From: Chara braunii
Taxonomy: Eukaryota; Streptophyta; Charophyceae; Charales; Characeae
Assembly (NCBI GenBank): GCA_003427395.1
Contig: BFEA01000047.1
Location: 330,860 to 353,129 of the forward strand
Length of the DNA: 22,270 nt
Reading direction: 5' to 3'
Shown one piece after another: positions 8,993 to 17,400 of this stretch; the first letter of the stretch is position 1, and the number at the start of each line of letters is the position of its first letter. Below the pieces are notes generated by a model, which was given only the letters and a program-made list of their open reading frames with translations, was not told where the DNA came from and searched no databases. Position numbers and translations under genes: made by a program.

Positions 8993-9935
8993 TGCGAGCA
9001 TCTGGGTCCTCGGCAGGCCTAAGGGCCCCCTGTTGCATATGTGCCCGCCCTAAGTGAAGGCGGGCCTAACAAATCACGAGAGGCCCTCGACTGTCAATTT
9101 CGTATTTGGGGGTACAAACAGTTGCGACGCGCCAGTTGGTTAAGAGAAATACAGGCCGAGCAACAAAGACATTCCACGGCCTTCTGGGCCTTTCCAAGAA
9201 TCGCAGCCTCATACACTAATAGTTGTGAGGCCCAACCGAAAGAGGAAGGTAGTTGCAACACCAGCGCAGCATCCTAGGGCCTACCAGAAGCTTCTGGGCA
9301 CAGGCCAGTCCAGCCAGGCTGCGAAGGCAGGAGGCTCTTTCCATATAGGAAAGAGCTCGCCACCAGCAGCCTCATTCAGGCACTCGAATGCTAGCGGCAG
9401 CCCTGCTGGAGCAGGCGTTCGTGGGCTGCTGCTGGCGCTGAGAGGCGAGGTGCTAGCGCGTGCAGTCGTGCAGGGAGCAGCCCAGCCTCCATAGCTGGTT
9501 GGGCTTGGACTACAGTGAGGCGCAGGTCTCGGGTGTACAGAGTGAAGACGTGCAAGTAAGACGGGAGAGAGAGAAGGATGATGATGATGATGATGATGTG
9601 AGGGCACATACCTGGTTTTGGAGATGGGTGCATGGGCGACATCTTCAAGTACTTCGGAGGCTGCTCACGTCAACAGTTGCATTGTCAATAAGTACGCAGA
9701 GAGTAGCTGTGTAGGAAGTAAGCTGGGCGCCGAGCGCCAAGTAAGGAGATAGGGCCTGGACACTCATGTTGGTGGTGGCGAGAGCAAGCTCTCATTGACA
9801 TTGGTTTCAGTGTTACGAATCTTCATTGGTGTTATATTGGTGCATTCCTGCTTTCTGGACACTGATACTATCTGGCCTTCGATGTGATTGTGCAATCTGA
9901 TTATTGTCATCTCGCTATTGCTCATTTTCCTTGCA
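8993..9935 (+). repeat. Element A 3' LTR
   Basis: Direct repeat of 1295-2288, TG at 8993 to CA at 9935. It is about 50 bases shorter than the 5' copy because of small deletions. The GAT run (near 9577-9598) has seven units against six in the 5' LTR. Open frames in it, including His- or Asp-rich ones, are translations of this microsatellite and are not genes. Confidence 0.93.
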
Positions 9936-10490
9936 GGGGGCTCATTTGTACAACCATTCTTATCCTCCTTATTCCTTTCACTAATCCTCACCCTCCTCTT
10001 CAGCCATTTTCTTCATGTGCTTCTACAATATGCTTGTTCAAGGCCAAGAAGTGAAAAAGACAAGCATGATCTCTGCTTACAAGTCCCTATTTCTCCCCAT
10101 CTCTTACTCTCGTCTGTTAACCCGGTGCGAGAAAACGATGCACACGCAAATAGCTGCTTCTCCCCACTGCTCTTCCCTATGTCGTTCTTCTCCCTTTCAT
10201 GTTCACTCTGTGTGTGGTGGCGCTCGTTAGTGGGAAGAACGGCGCGGCGGGCAGCAGCAGAACAGACACTATGTGTTGATGCTGTTTCTGTGAGACAGTG
10301 CCATGAGGCAGTTCGGTCTGTGTGGACCAGTTACACTGTCAGGTGGTTGGTGGTTGGAGATATTCAGTTGTCTTCTTTTTTTCCGAGTCTTGGGATAGCA
10401 TTCTCAATTTCCACCCAGAATTCCATTCACCGAGTTCAATCTGGATTCAAACGCAGGTGCGATTGGCACATACTTTAATCCGGTAGGCCT
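9936..10490. other. C/T-rich flank, no gene seen
   Basis: Downstream flank of element A. It is pyrimidine-rich on + (for example CTTCTCCCCACTGCTCTTCCC near 10160), like 665-1290 on the other side; a CTACTTCTCCCCACTAGTGCTC word occurs near 1172. A 196-codon open frame (9888-10478) begins inside the LTR and reads as Leu/Ser-rich translation of this composition, so I do not call it a gene. Confidence 0.5.
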
Positions 10491-10498
10491 CTCAGATC

Positions 10499-10603
10499 GG
10501 CCTACGATCTGGGCCGTTCGCACGACGGACTGCCTACATGGCAGGCCAATCAGACAACATTCTGCAGGCCGCCCGTTCGTGCGAACGGCCCAGATCGCAG
10601 GCC
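10499..10603. repeat. Foldback repeat with 27-bp arms
   Basis: The left arm 10499-10525 and the right arm 10577-10603 are inverted complements with a single mismatch; the cores CGATCTGGGCCGTTCGCACG and CGTGCGAACGGCCCAGATCG are identical when one is inverted. The right arm also holds a smaller palindrome (CCGTTCG-TG-CGAACGG, 10573-10588). Further complementary words (AACATTCTG near 10557 and CAGAATGTT near 10607) lie around the arms. It could be a small foldback or MITE-type element, or the end of a longer one; no target duplication is evident. Confidence 0.8.
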
Positions 10604-10856
10604 AAACAGAATGTTTCTAATCAGCCTGCGATCTGCACCACTTGTAAAAATGCTCAGCTTGCGATCCGAGCCATTCTTTATTACCATTAGCAGTTTCCTA
10701 AAGTATTGTAAAAGTTTAAACCATGGTTGCCCTAGACCTGGACATCAGACACCTGGCCCAAACCCATGTCTGGATTAATCCGGACGTCCAGTAATCCGAA
10801 CAACTAGACATACGGACCCGGACGGTCCGGTTATGAATGAACAGGTCCAGATGTCC

Positions 10857-10857
<1 letters not shown>

Positions 10858-10934
<77 letters not shown>
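10858..10934. repeat. (AAT)n microsatellite
   Basis: About 25 AAT units with a single interruption (AATAGTAAT near 10896). On the other strand it produces poly-Tyr, poly-Leu or poly-Ile open frames that are not genes. Confidence 0.98.
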
Positions 10935-10938
<4 letters not shown>

Positions 10939-10985
10939 GACACACTGCTGTAGTTGTGTTATCCGACTTATCTTGAACACACTCA

Positions 10986-11010
10986 CATACACACACACAC
11001 ACACACACAA
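10986..11010. repeat. (CA)n microsatellite
   Basis: A CA dinucleotide run of about eleven units, interrupted once near its start, inside the putative TTAA-flanked element. Confidence 0.95.
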
Positions 11011-11249
11011 TATGTAAGTACAGGCCCTTCAGGGTCCGGTTGGCCCAACGGTCCACCAAAAACAACGCCACGCCAACAATTTTCGGGGGTCCACCAGGCA
11101 TTGGAAAATCGCCTGGGGACCCCAATATTTTTTTTTTTAATTTTCTAGAAGGGCCCAACCAGACCCCCCAAACCGGACACCGGATCCGAACATCCAGACC
11201 GGACCGTCTGGATCCCGATCCGGACGTCCGGTGAACAACCAAGGTTTAA

Positions 11250-11769
11250 GCCCTCCGATCATAAATCATAACTACAGGTTCAGGGGTTGTAAGGGGATGC
11301 ACACATCACCTCAGAGTGGCAAATGCAGAAGCAAAAGAAAAGAAAGGACATTCTTTAGCAGCCCTGATTTCCAGGGTGGACGATTGGACTCATATCGCAA
11401 CTACAGAGCCTTGATTTCAGGATCATGCACGCCCAGTCGGGCAATTACATTAGGCTGGCGGGATACCACCTCGCCGACGGCCGATGCCGACCAATATGCA
11501 AGCAACTGGTCAGGCGCGCAATGTGCCATGTCAGCCGACAGCCAACCCCAACTGGTCTGCAACCGACCAATAGGGCCGACCAGTCAGCGGACCACCACCA
11601 GTCGTCCGCGGCCCATCAGACGCACTGTTGAAGAAACCGAACGCAGAGCCATCCTCCTCAGTCCCTGAACACCTGGAAACAGGTACGAAGATGATGTTTC
11701 CAGGCGTTTCCGAGTATTTTTAATGTGTCTGTGCGTTGTAAATTTTCACCACAGCGGCACATATGTGTC
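11250..11769. other. Spacer between the TTAA element and element B
   Basis: No gene is recognised. A 145-codon + strand open frame (11231-11668) starts inside the inverted end of the preceding element and reads as a basic, Ser/Thr/Pro-rich, low-information protein without motifs. The GACCAGTC / GACCAACTGG-type words (11480-11600) suggest worn repeats. Confidence 0.4.
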
Positions 11770-12735
11770 TGTTAGGTGAGGGGGAGGGGGAGAGGGAAGT
11801 AATTGAGTAGAGGAAGTGTGTGCAATGATTCGCAAGTCGATCACCCTCAACCTTGCACACACATGCAACAAGCATTCAGATGAGTGTCCACAATTGGAAC
11901 CAATAGCCGAGACACGTGAATCACACGAGAGATTGGTGCGCAAAATGTCTTTATTATACAACAAAGACAGTGTTCATGTCTCCTTTGGTCTCTGCCACTC
12001 ACACAGACTCAAACCAGCTAAGTAACTGACTACAGCTGCCTCTCCCTCTGTCCTATCTCTCTCTTCTCGCTCTCTCCCTCTTGCCTTATATCGCTCGACC
12101 TCACAATCCCTCCCTCTCCATCGAATCTCTCTCCCTCTCCATCCTTGGATCGTGCCCTGAATACACCCGCTCAGCTCAGCCTTGGACCTTGGCGGTCATG
12201 GCTGCCCTGCTTCCCTATCGCTACCCTAGCTATGGTTGACGTTGACGCTCCCTGCTTCTTCGAGAGTTGTCTTGCCCAAGTCGCTTGGTCACACACGCAG
12301 CAGCGGCGCTTACACAACTTCACGAATGAACAACTGGTGAGCCGCCGCACTGTAGCAGCTAAATATCGAACTTGTTGTGGCTTGGCATGGCTTTTCCGGT
12401 CAGGAACGGCCTGTCTGCTGCCATCATTTTGTTGGTCCGGTAGCTTCCAGACTTTCTGGGACTTGCTGCAATTTTGTAGACTTGGGAAAGGACTGGACTG
12501 ACCTCTAGACTTGGACTTTTCTGTCCGGTACCGGAATGTTCTACAACGGCCCCACTTTTCCAGATGTGGGCCCAACGCTACGACCTACGACACCTCAAAC
12601 TGGCCTATTGGACCTACCCTACTGGGACACTGGGACTTAGGAGTTCCGGACATTTGTGCGGGGCTTTCAGGTGTCTGCAACCTGAAATCCTTCCACTCCC
12701 ACCGGCCTAATTTCAAGGTCCTCCAAAATAATACA
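11770..12735 (-). repeat. Element B 3' LTR (966 bp)
   Basis: On the - strand it begins TGTATTATTTTGGAGGACC (TG at 12735-12734), just after the pol end, and finishes CACCTAACA (CA at 11771-11770), so it has TG...CA ends. Inside are a TATA-like ATATAAGG (12083-12091) and, about 130 bases on, an AATAAAG polyadenylation-type signal (11949-11955), the order expected for U3-R-U5. Its first 50 bases match the LTR start of element C (GGAGGACCT, then TTAGG-CGG-GGAGTG). The outer borders are inferred from these end motifs, as no intact second LTR exists for comparison. Confidence 0.65.
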
Positions 12736-12739
12736 ATCC

Positions 12740-13185
12740 TTACCTGTCTGCGACGTTGATCCATTTCCTCACTCTTTCATAATAGGAAACGATATCTGGG
12801 TCAGTTTCTACAAGTTCATCCCTTGTAAACCAGCGATCATCTTTGGGCTCTTGGAACGCGAATCTGACTTCGTACTGATGCTGGGGTTGTCCATTTCGGC
12901 CTGACCAGTAGACATCAATACCATACCTACCATTCATATTAGGTGGGATCATTGACCTTCGTGACGGGAACTCGTCATTGGTTGTGTAGGGAAGTAACTT
13001 GGATGCATGGAAGATATGTTTGCAGATGTGGTGGGATCTCTATGGTGTAGGAGTGACCATCCACGTCTCCAATGACGTCGAGGACCAAGGTCCTCAATAT
13101 GCTGGCAACACCTGCTGTGATATGCCTTTCTCGGGGAGGAATTCCTTGGACCTGACCCAGACTAAGTCACCTACAGCGAACTGCG
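12740..13185 (-). pseudogene. pol: Element B integrase C-terminus and chromodomain
   Basis: Reading on the - strand from about 13185: VASILRTLVLDVIGDVDGHS and YTIEIPPHL, then VFHASKLLPYTTNDE after a frame change near 13000. The frame 12952-12740 then opens with MIPPNMNGRYGIDVY and continues QHQYEVRFAFQEPKDDRWFT, RDELVETDPDIVSYYERVRK. The latter is a chromodomain in which the family's V-x-W is VRF and the WEP-type Trp is kept as DRW. This copy of the chromodomain is uninterrupted, unlike the one in element A. Confidence 0.85.
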
Positions 13186-13297
13186 ACGGTCTGCGGTGCT
13201 TATTGGCTTGTTCAATCATCTGATGCTGGGAGTTTCTGACATTCTCGGTCACGTGTTTCAAGTCCTTCTCATGCTGTATGGCTAACTCCCTTGTACC

Positions 13298-13391
13298 GGG
13301 CGGCGACCTCTGAATATGGTCCGGGTCTAGACAGTCTATAGGCCGGGCGGCAACCTCTGAATATGGTCCAGGTCTAGACAGTCTATAGGCC
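13298..13391. repeat. 47-bp tandem duplication inside element B
   Basis: 13298-13344 and 13345-13391 are the same 47-base block (GGGCGGC(G/A)ACCTCTGAATAT ... CAGTCTATAGGCC) with two differences. Forty-seven is not a multiple of three, so it shifts the integrase frame. Confidence 0.95.
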
Positions 13392-13499
13392 GCCTAAGAC
13401 GCCATCCTCTGTGTAATCCATTGGGCGTTCGCGAAGTAGCCAAGTGTACTGAATTGTTATACTAGGCACTTGCTACATTAGGGAGGTGCTCGTCCAGAT

Positions 13500-14190
13500 T
13501 CTCCTGGTCTGGTCTAATATACATTCATAGCACTTGCTGCAGCAGTTTGTTCATCTGTTCAGTCTCGCCATAAGTCTCGGGGTGTCAGCCTGACGACATG
13601 GTCAACTTAGACCCGTACACTTTCATCAGTTGCTGCCACTGCTCACCTGTAAACCTAGTATCGCGGTCACTAACTATAGTCAAGGTGTGCTAGTAGTCCT
13701 TGACCCAATGGTTAAAGAACTCTCCAACTCCGTCTTTGCCTGGGCAAGCAACGGAACGAAAACAGCGAACTTACTAAATCTGTCTACTAAGATCATCACT
13801 TGACTCTTACCTACTCTTCACCTTCGTGTCCATGAAATCGACCGACACGGACTCGTCGGGGCCTGACAGAATAGGCAAGGGTTTCAACAGTCATAGGAGA
13901 GGCTGCGTAGAACTTTTGTTCCGCTTACAGACTTTACAGACTTGGATACATGTGATACAGGCGTGTTTCATACCGGGCCACGCAAAGGACCGTAGGAGGG
14001 TGGCATATGTCTTCCTCCAACCGAAATGTCCTTCGGTGTCACGGCATTCCCCCAAAATCAGACTGAATTTCTTTATCATTCGGAATGCATAGCCTACTGT
14101 TCAAATCCGTCTTCTCAAACAATAGTCCATCGGCCATTCAGTAATCTGGGACTTTGTAAGGCGCCACCACTCAGTAATTTGAGATTCCTT
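13500..14190 (-). pseudogene. pol: Element B integrase zinc finger and DDE core
   Basis: On the - strand, frame 14079-13891 carries ILGECRDTEGHFGWRKTYAT, then CKVCKRNK. The family's first zinc-binding His is Arg here (ECRD against ECHD in element A); the second His and both Cys remain. A second frame carries PILSGPDESVSVDFMDTKVK (first catalytic Asp near 13843). Next comes SQVMILVDRFSKFAVFVPLL, and then, past stops, VSDRDTRFTGEQWQQLM (second Asp near 13663) and HPETYGETEQMN (the Glu). In-frame stops lie in most of these segments, so it is dead. Confidence 0.82.
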
Positions 14191-14192
14191 AA

Positions 14193-14486
14193 TTAGTCGC
14201 TAAAGATGGGATCTTTCGCATATGCGGCCTTAATTTTCTGCTGCAGGTCGGCGCCTGCATCTAGGTACGTCACTATTGCGCCAAAGAAGTCCGCGCGCCT
14301 ACTCAAGGCATCGGCGACGGCGTTATACTTGCCTTTGACTGGCTTGAGTTCGAAGTAAAACTGGTCGATCTCTGCAGCCCACCTAGTCAACTTAGGGGTC
14401 ATACGGGCCTGCGTTTTCAACCATGTAAGTGTCTCGTGATCCGAATACACTTGAAGTGCCGGCCTAGGAGATAACGTATGGGGGGG
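14193..14486 (-). pseudogene. pol: Element B RNase H, C-terminal part only
   Basis: Frame 14450-14193 (- strand) reads VYSDHETLTWLKTQARMTPK, then LTRWAAEIDQFYFELKPVKG and KYNAVADALSRRADF. The motifs S-D-H-E-T and A-D-A-L-S are both intact, in contrast to element A. Just upstream the residues YLLGRHFK are in another frame (a one-base loss near 14453), and upstream of that the homology stops at a run of nine G (14480-14488), where LTR-tail sequence begins. The N-terminal half of the domain, with its first Asp and Glu, is gone. Confidence 0.85.
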
Positions 14487-14519
14487 GGAAGTAATCGAGG
14501 AGAGGAAGTTTCAGTCCTG

Positions 14520-15340
14520 TGATGTCTCTTGGCAATCAAACTGGATAAAGTGGTTGCAGATGAAAAAAAGGTGATCCTATTCGCCTTCCAGATCTTTCTG
14601 CACGGAAGATTTAAATGTCCAAATTCTAAAAGCAATCCCGCGCGGTGTGTTTCATATTATAGATTTACGAAGTAAATCAGAAGAGTTGCTTCAGATACCT
14701 CTCATGAATCAGACTCGATGAGGTAGCATGGGGTAGCAGAGGATACAAACATGACCTTATTCACCACTCCGATCTCGATTCTCTCAATATTTCACAATCG
14801 AAAATTGAAAAGGAAACATGCATTTCGTTTACTCTTGATTTCAGAAATAAGCTTGTAGAGTGGCTCCAAACACAGTAAGAACTAAGCTTGTAGAGTGGCT
14901 CCAAACACAGGATGTCTCTTTTCGATTGGGCTGCATGAGGTGGCAGTGGATAAAAGGTGACCCTATTCCCGTTCAGATCTTTATTCACTGTGGATTTCAC
15001 AATTGAAAATTAAGAAGTAATCCCTCACGGTATGCTATGTAACCCTGACTTAAAAGTGACTGGAATCGCTTCAGACAGACAATGCCTCCTTTCAATGGGG
15101 CTGGGCGAGGCGGTAGGGAATACAAATGTGATCCTATTCACCGTTCAGATATTAATTCTCTGAAGATTTCACCATTGAAGATCAAAGAGTAACCCTGTGC
15201 AGTAAACACAGGCTGTCTCTCTTGTGAATGGGGCAGCGCAAGGCGGTCGGGGAAAAAATCGACTCCGTTCACCGTCAGATGTTGATTCTCTGAAGATTTC
15301 ACCATTGAAACTTGACAATGAAAAATTTGTCCACTATCAT
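14520..15340. repeat. Array of five degenerate 130-205 bp units
   Basis: The anchor GATCCTATTCACCGTTCAGA or a close variant occurs at 14573, 14753, 14959, 15130 and 15261, spacing 180, 206, 171 and 131 bases. Each unit shares, in order: a TGTCTCTTTT-like start, GGGGCTGCGCGAGG-like, GGATACAAA-like, the anchor, TTCTCTGAAGATTTCACCAT and TTGAAAATTAAG. Units 4 and 5 are the most alike. No open frame of interest runs through it. It could be an old satellite, or the inside of an element that grew by tandem duplication. It abuts the truncated end of element B and lies beyond the last candidate host exon. Confidence 0.75.
14848..14910. repeat. 28-bp direct repeat, 35-bp spacing
   Basis: The 28-base block that starts TAAGCTTGTAGAGTGGCTCC and ends AAACACAG occurs at 14848-14875 and again, without change, at 14883-14910, between units 2 and 3 of the array above. 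Confidence 0.95.
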
Positions 15341-15388
15341 GGACGGAGGGGCAAAAGCCTTATCAACAGAAACCCAAACAACACTCAC

Positions 15389-15480
15389 CTGAGTTGGGCA
15401 CGTGAGGGCTCTATAAAAGCGAAATTTCAAGTTATACAAGGTTTATGAAACAGATCTGGAAGAACTTTATGAACAAAAAT
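15389..15480 (-). CDS. Candidate internal exon of an unknown host gene
   Basis: On the - strand a very strong acceptor precedes it: a ~55-base pyrimidine tract (TTCTTCTTTTCTTGTTCTTC and more) ending CCACAG at 15483-15481. The segment ends CTCAG with the donor GTGAGT starting at 15388. Length 92 bases. The preceding candidate exon (15707-15832) ends in phase 0, which gives IFVHKVLPDLFHK and then a stop 18 codons in. A one-base change of frame after HK would give LYNLKFRFYRALTCPTQ up to the donor, so this exon may be frameshifted, mis-assembled or terminal. The other strand is also open here (KVYETDLEELYEQKS), so strand choice rests on the splice sites. Function unknown. Confidence 0.35.
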
Positions 15481-15706
15481 CTGTGGTCCAGGAAGAGGAG
15501 TAGAAGCAGAAGAAGAACAAGAAAAGAAGAAAAAAACTTAGGTCGTTGAGGTGGCCGACAACCCCTCAGCAGGTGCCTCCTGAGTGGTAGCCCGGTCGGC
15601 TGGTCAGGAGCGGACCAGTTGAGAGCCCCCGACAGACACGGTGTGACTCTGTAGTCTAGACTAAGTGTGTGGAGCCTGAATGAGAGTGAATTGATTGACT
15701 GCTCAC

Positions 15707-15832
15707 TTTCTTCTCTCGGAGAAGCCGTTCCCTCTCTGCCTGTCGAGCAGCACGCTCATGGTGGCGCAAAGCAGAGTCCACTGCATCACCTGCTCCCAGC
15801 TTCCTCAATGTTTCTGCAAGCCTCTGACGCCA
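15707..15832 (-). CDS. Candidate 42-codon internal exon of an unknown host gene
   Basis: On the - strand a pyrimidine-rich tract (TTCTCTTCCGTTTCTGTTTG and following) ends GGTCATCAG at 15833, an excellent acceptor. The exon is exactly 126 bases and stays open: WRQRLAETLRKLGAGDAVDS, then ALRHHERAARQAERERLLRE and KK. It ends at donor GTGAGC (15706-15701). The encoded piece is highly charged and probably a long helix or coiled coil. Splice phase is 0 at both ends. I do not recognise the family. It lies in the same orientation as the other candidate exons at 15389-15480, 16754-16855 and 17705-17946, separated by intron-like DNA. Confidence 0.45.
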
Positions 15833-16239
15833 CTGATGACCAAGCCACAAGTGCAAAACAAAAGACAATAAGAACAAACAGAAACGGAAGAGAAAAGACA
15901 TGGTTTCCTTCACTAATCCAAGTTTTCAGAAACATTTCACAGTGCAGTACAATGGACTCGTGATCAAATATGTTCCACCTCAGCACAATCCAACACCTAG
16001 CTGAGACTGGGCTCAAAACATGGTTTCAAAATCCTGAGCAGTTCAGGTCTGGCAAAAGACTGTGGTCCTCCCAGAAATGTAGAATGCCTGTCAATGTATG
16101 ATCAACACCAGGGATACTCGCATAGAATGATCTTTAGAACAAATCACGATGCATGTCGGATCATTGATTCTATTTCCAGGGGATATTTTCAACCTTCAGA
16201 ATACAATCATGATACCTGCAGACTACAACAATTCAACAA

Positions 16240-16355
16240 AGGACACGCACAGCAGACGGAAGGCATCCATGAACAAGTTGAATCTTTCATACAGCTTGGC
16301 AATTCCAAGGCGAGGACTGTTCCCCAAAAGAAGTCTTTGAAGGAGACAGGAGCAG
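16240..16355 (-). CDS. Weak candidate exon (LYERFNLFMDAFRL)
   Basis: On the - strand, after a pyrimidine-rich stretch (CTTCTCCTGCTCCTGTCTCC) and a CAAAG that could be an acceptor, one frame reads NSPRLGIAKLYERFNLFMDA and FRLLCVSFVELL and then stops. A donor within this frame would have to be a weak GTGTCC. A competing frame stays open to a better donor (CTGCAG then GTATCA) but is Cys-rich and looks like noise. Listed only because it lies between stronger exon candidates. Confidence 0.2.
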
Positions 16356-16753
16356 GAGAAGTGCATATCTCATCAAAGGGTAACCCAAAGTGCCATGCTT
16401 GCCACTTTGCCACAACCATTAGGCAGACCAGGTGCTTAAATGAACAAATGATGAAAATGTATTTTGCCCAGTTTCCAAGAATAGAACAGCTGCACGCATA
16501 AACACCCAAGTAGACCAATGCAGTCTCCTGGAGAGGGAAGGGCAGTAAACAAGGGCATGGCTCTACAGTACGTGTTACAGACAGACTCAAATGGATGGTC
16601 TTAGCAAGCTCTCCTCAGGTGAGAAAGCCGAGACAGCATCCCCCAGGTCAGCCAGATAATTATTAGACCGTAGAGAAGGAACAGGCCAATTTTCCTTGGC
16701 AGAAAATAAGGAAGGTTAACTGGGGCTGAAAAGTGGGGGTCCCTGTCAACCGC

Positions 16754-16855
16754 TTATGCGGAGGAGTAAACAGCAGTAAGCCCATTACTGGAAGCAATCC
16801 GAGTTATGCATGATTCAATAGACCGACTGCCAGAAGAGGAACCAGACTGACACTC
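16754..16855 (-). CDS. Weak candidate exon (Ser-rich, ends in a stop)
   Basis: On the - strand the acceptor-like TTGCATCTTCTCTGCCTTGA-AG ends at 16856. The frame reads ECQSGSSSGSRSIESCITRI and ASSNGLTAVYSSA before TAA (16756-16754). Beyond the stop the same frame goes on for another 49 codons with a hydrophobic stretch (IGLFLLYGLIIIWLTWGML). It could therefore be a longer exon with one mutated codon, a terminal exon, or chance. A 33-codon open run by itself is weak evidence. Confidence 0.25.
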   Translation of the reverse strand, partial: ECQSGSSSGSRSIESCITRIASSNGLTAVYSSA

Positions 16856-16999
16856 CTTCAAGGCAGAGAAGATGCAAATTACAGAAATAATTCAAAAAAT
16901 CCCCCCCCTCTCCCACTTTCCCAGAACAAACAAAAATTACCCTTACTGTGCCGCATGTGTTATCACCCACGGTAGACTTCTGATCTTAACAGGCCTTAT

Positions 17000-17400
17000 G
17001 GTCTGGAACTTTTTTATTTGATCTGTCTCTGAACCAGGGCTGGTACCCGGATGGACCGGGGACCCCTGCCCCATCCGCGGTCCTCCCGGTTGGACCGGCT
17101 GGTGGCCCGGGCCGGTTCCCTCCCAGTTGCCCCCAGCGCATTTTTGCTGGGGCCTGAATTTTTTTTTTTGTCGGCGCGTATGTGCTCCCGAGGCCTTGTG
17201 GGGTTGGGCCCTGCCCCGCAACTTCGAAACCGGGTCCTGTAGGTCCGGATTTTTCAAGTCCAAAAAGTGGCCAATCTTGGCCGCTGATCGTGGCAGATCA
17301 GCAGCAAAGATCAGCCAGGACCCCATTTCTTAAGAAAAACGAGCAGAGGATATCCGCCGCTGATCTTTGCAGATCAGCAGCGAGAATCACCACACATTCT
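17000..17400. repeat. GC-rich low-complexity repeat with paired GATCAGC hairpins
   Basis: A stretch rich in CCGG, GGACCGG and CCCGGGCC (17030-17120) is followed by an 11-T run (17159-17170) and by two copies, 76 bases apart, of CCGCTGATC-x6-GATCAGCAGC (17281-17305 and 17357-17381). Each copy is itself a short palindrome (GCTGATC with GATCAGC). No gene is called; the overlapping open frames on both strands are compositional. Similar GGTTGGACCGG words recur at 18685-18720. Confidence 0.65.

Larger units (their letters stand above)
1295..9935 (+). mobile_element. Element A: full-length, inactive Ty3/Gypsy chromovirus (8.6 kb)
   Basis: A complete LTR retrotransposon: two near-identical direct LTRs (1295-2288 and 8993-9935), a PBS at 2292, gag, then pol in the order protease, reverse transcriptase, RNase H, integrase, chromodomain, and a polypurine tract just before the 3' LTR. 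RT-before-integrase order assigns it to Ty3/Gypsy, and the C-terminal chromodomain-like segment to the chromovirus group. The flanks give GGGG(A) and GGGG(G), a possible target-site duplication. Over the first ~165 aligned LTR bases I count about nine substitutions by hand, plus two larger indels further in, so the insertion is not recent. The coding region is broken by more than ten frame changes or stops, and two RNase H catalytic Asp are lost. It is non-autonomous today. Confidence 0.95.
10720..11245. mobile_element. Putative short nonautonomous DNA element flanked by TTAA
   Basis: The left end ACCATGGTTG (10720-10729) and the right end CAACCAAGGT (11236-11245) are inverted complements with one mismatch. 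Looser complementarity continues inward (GACCTGGACATC at the left against CCGGACGTCCGG at the right). TTAA sits immediately outside both ends (10716-10719 and 11246-11249), as expected if TTAA is the duplicated target, the habit of piggyBac-type elements. The interior has no transposase: it holds an AAT run, a CA run and many TCCGGAC/GTCCGG words. The TTAA match could be chance in this AT-containing DNA, and the end bases are not the classic piggyBac CCC, so the family is uncertain. Confidence 0.45.
11770..14511 (-). mobile_element. Element B: deleted Ty3/Gypsy chromovirus remnant
   Basis: Reading on the - strand from 14511 down to 11770: about 26 bases matching the LTR tail, the C-terminal half of RNase H, the integrase zinc finger, a degraded DDE core, the integrase C-terminal block, a chromodomain, and a 3' LTR. 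PBS, gag, protease, RT and the start of RNase H are absent. The internal coding is full of stops and frameshifts. It is more closely related in its tail to elements A and C (shared SRRSM-x-PP-x-M-x-G motif) than in its LTR. Its LTR start is homologous to that of element C. Confidence 0.85.

Noticed and set aside
9281-9714. His-rich and Asp-rich frames in the 3' LTR
   Set aside because: They translate the GAT run and LTR sequence; the 5' LTR has the same.
10716-11242. Long - strand frames with poly-Leu or poly-Tyr
   Set aside because: They are translations of the AAT microsatellite.
11231-11668. 145-codon + strand open frame
   Set aside because: It starts inside the terminal repeat of the putative TTAA element and lacks motifs or plausible codon pattern.
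15224-15510. + strand gene with a TATA-like CTATAAAAG (15410) and KVYETDLEELYEQKS
   Set aside because: The frame has a stop between the TATA-like word and the peptide, and the splice signals favour the - strand; the idea was kept only as an alternative under that exon.
16094-16501. 135-codon + strand frame with C-x2-C-like residues
   Set aside because: KCHACHF suggests a zinc finger, but nothing around it fits and no splice or start context supports it; the - strand carries the better exon candidates.
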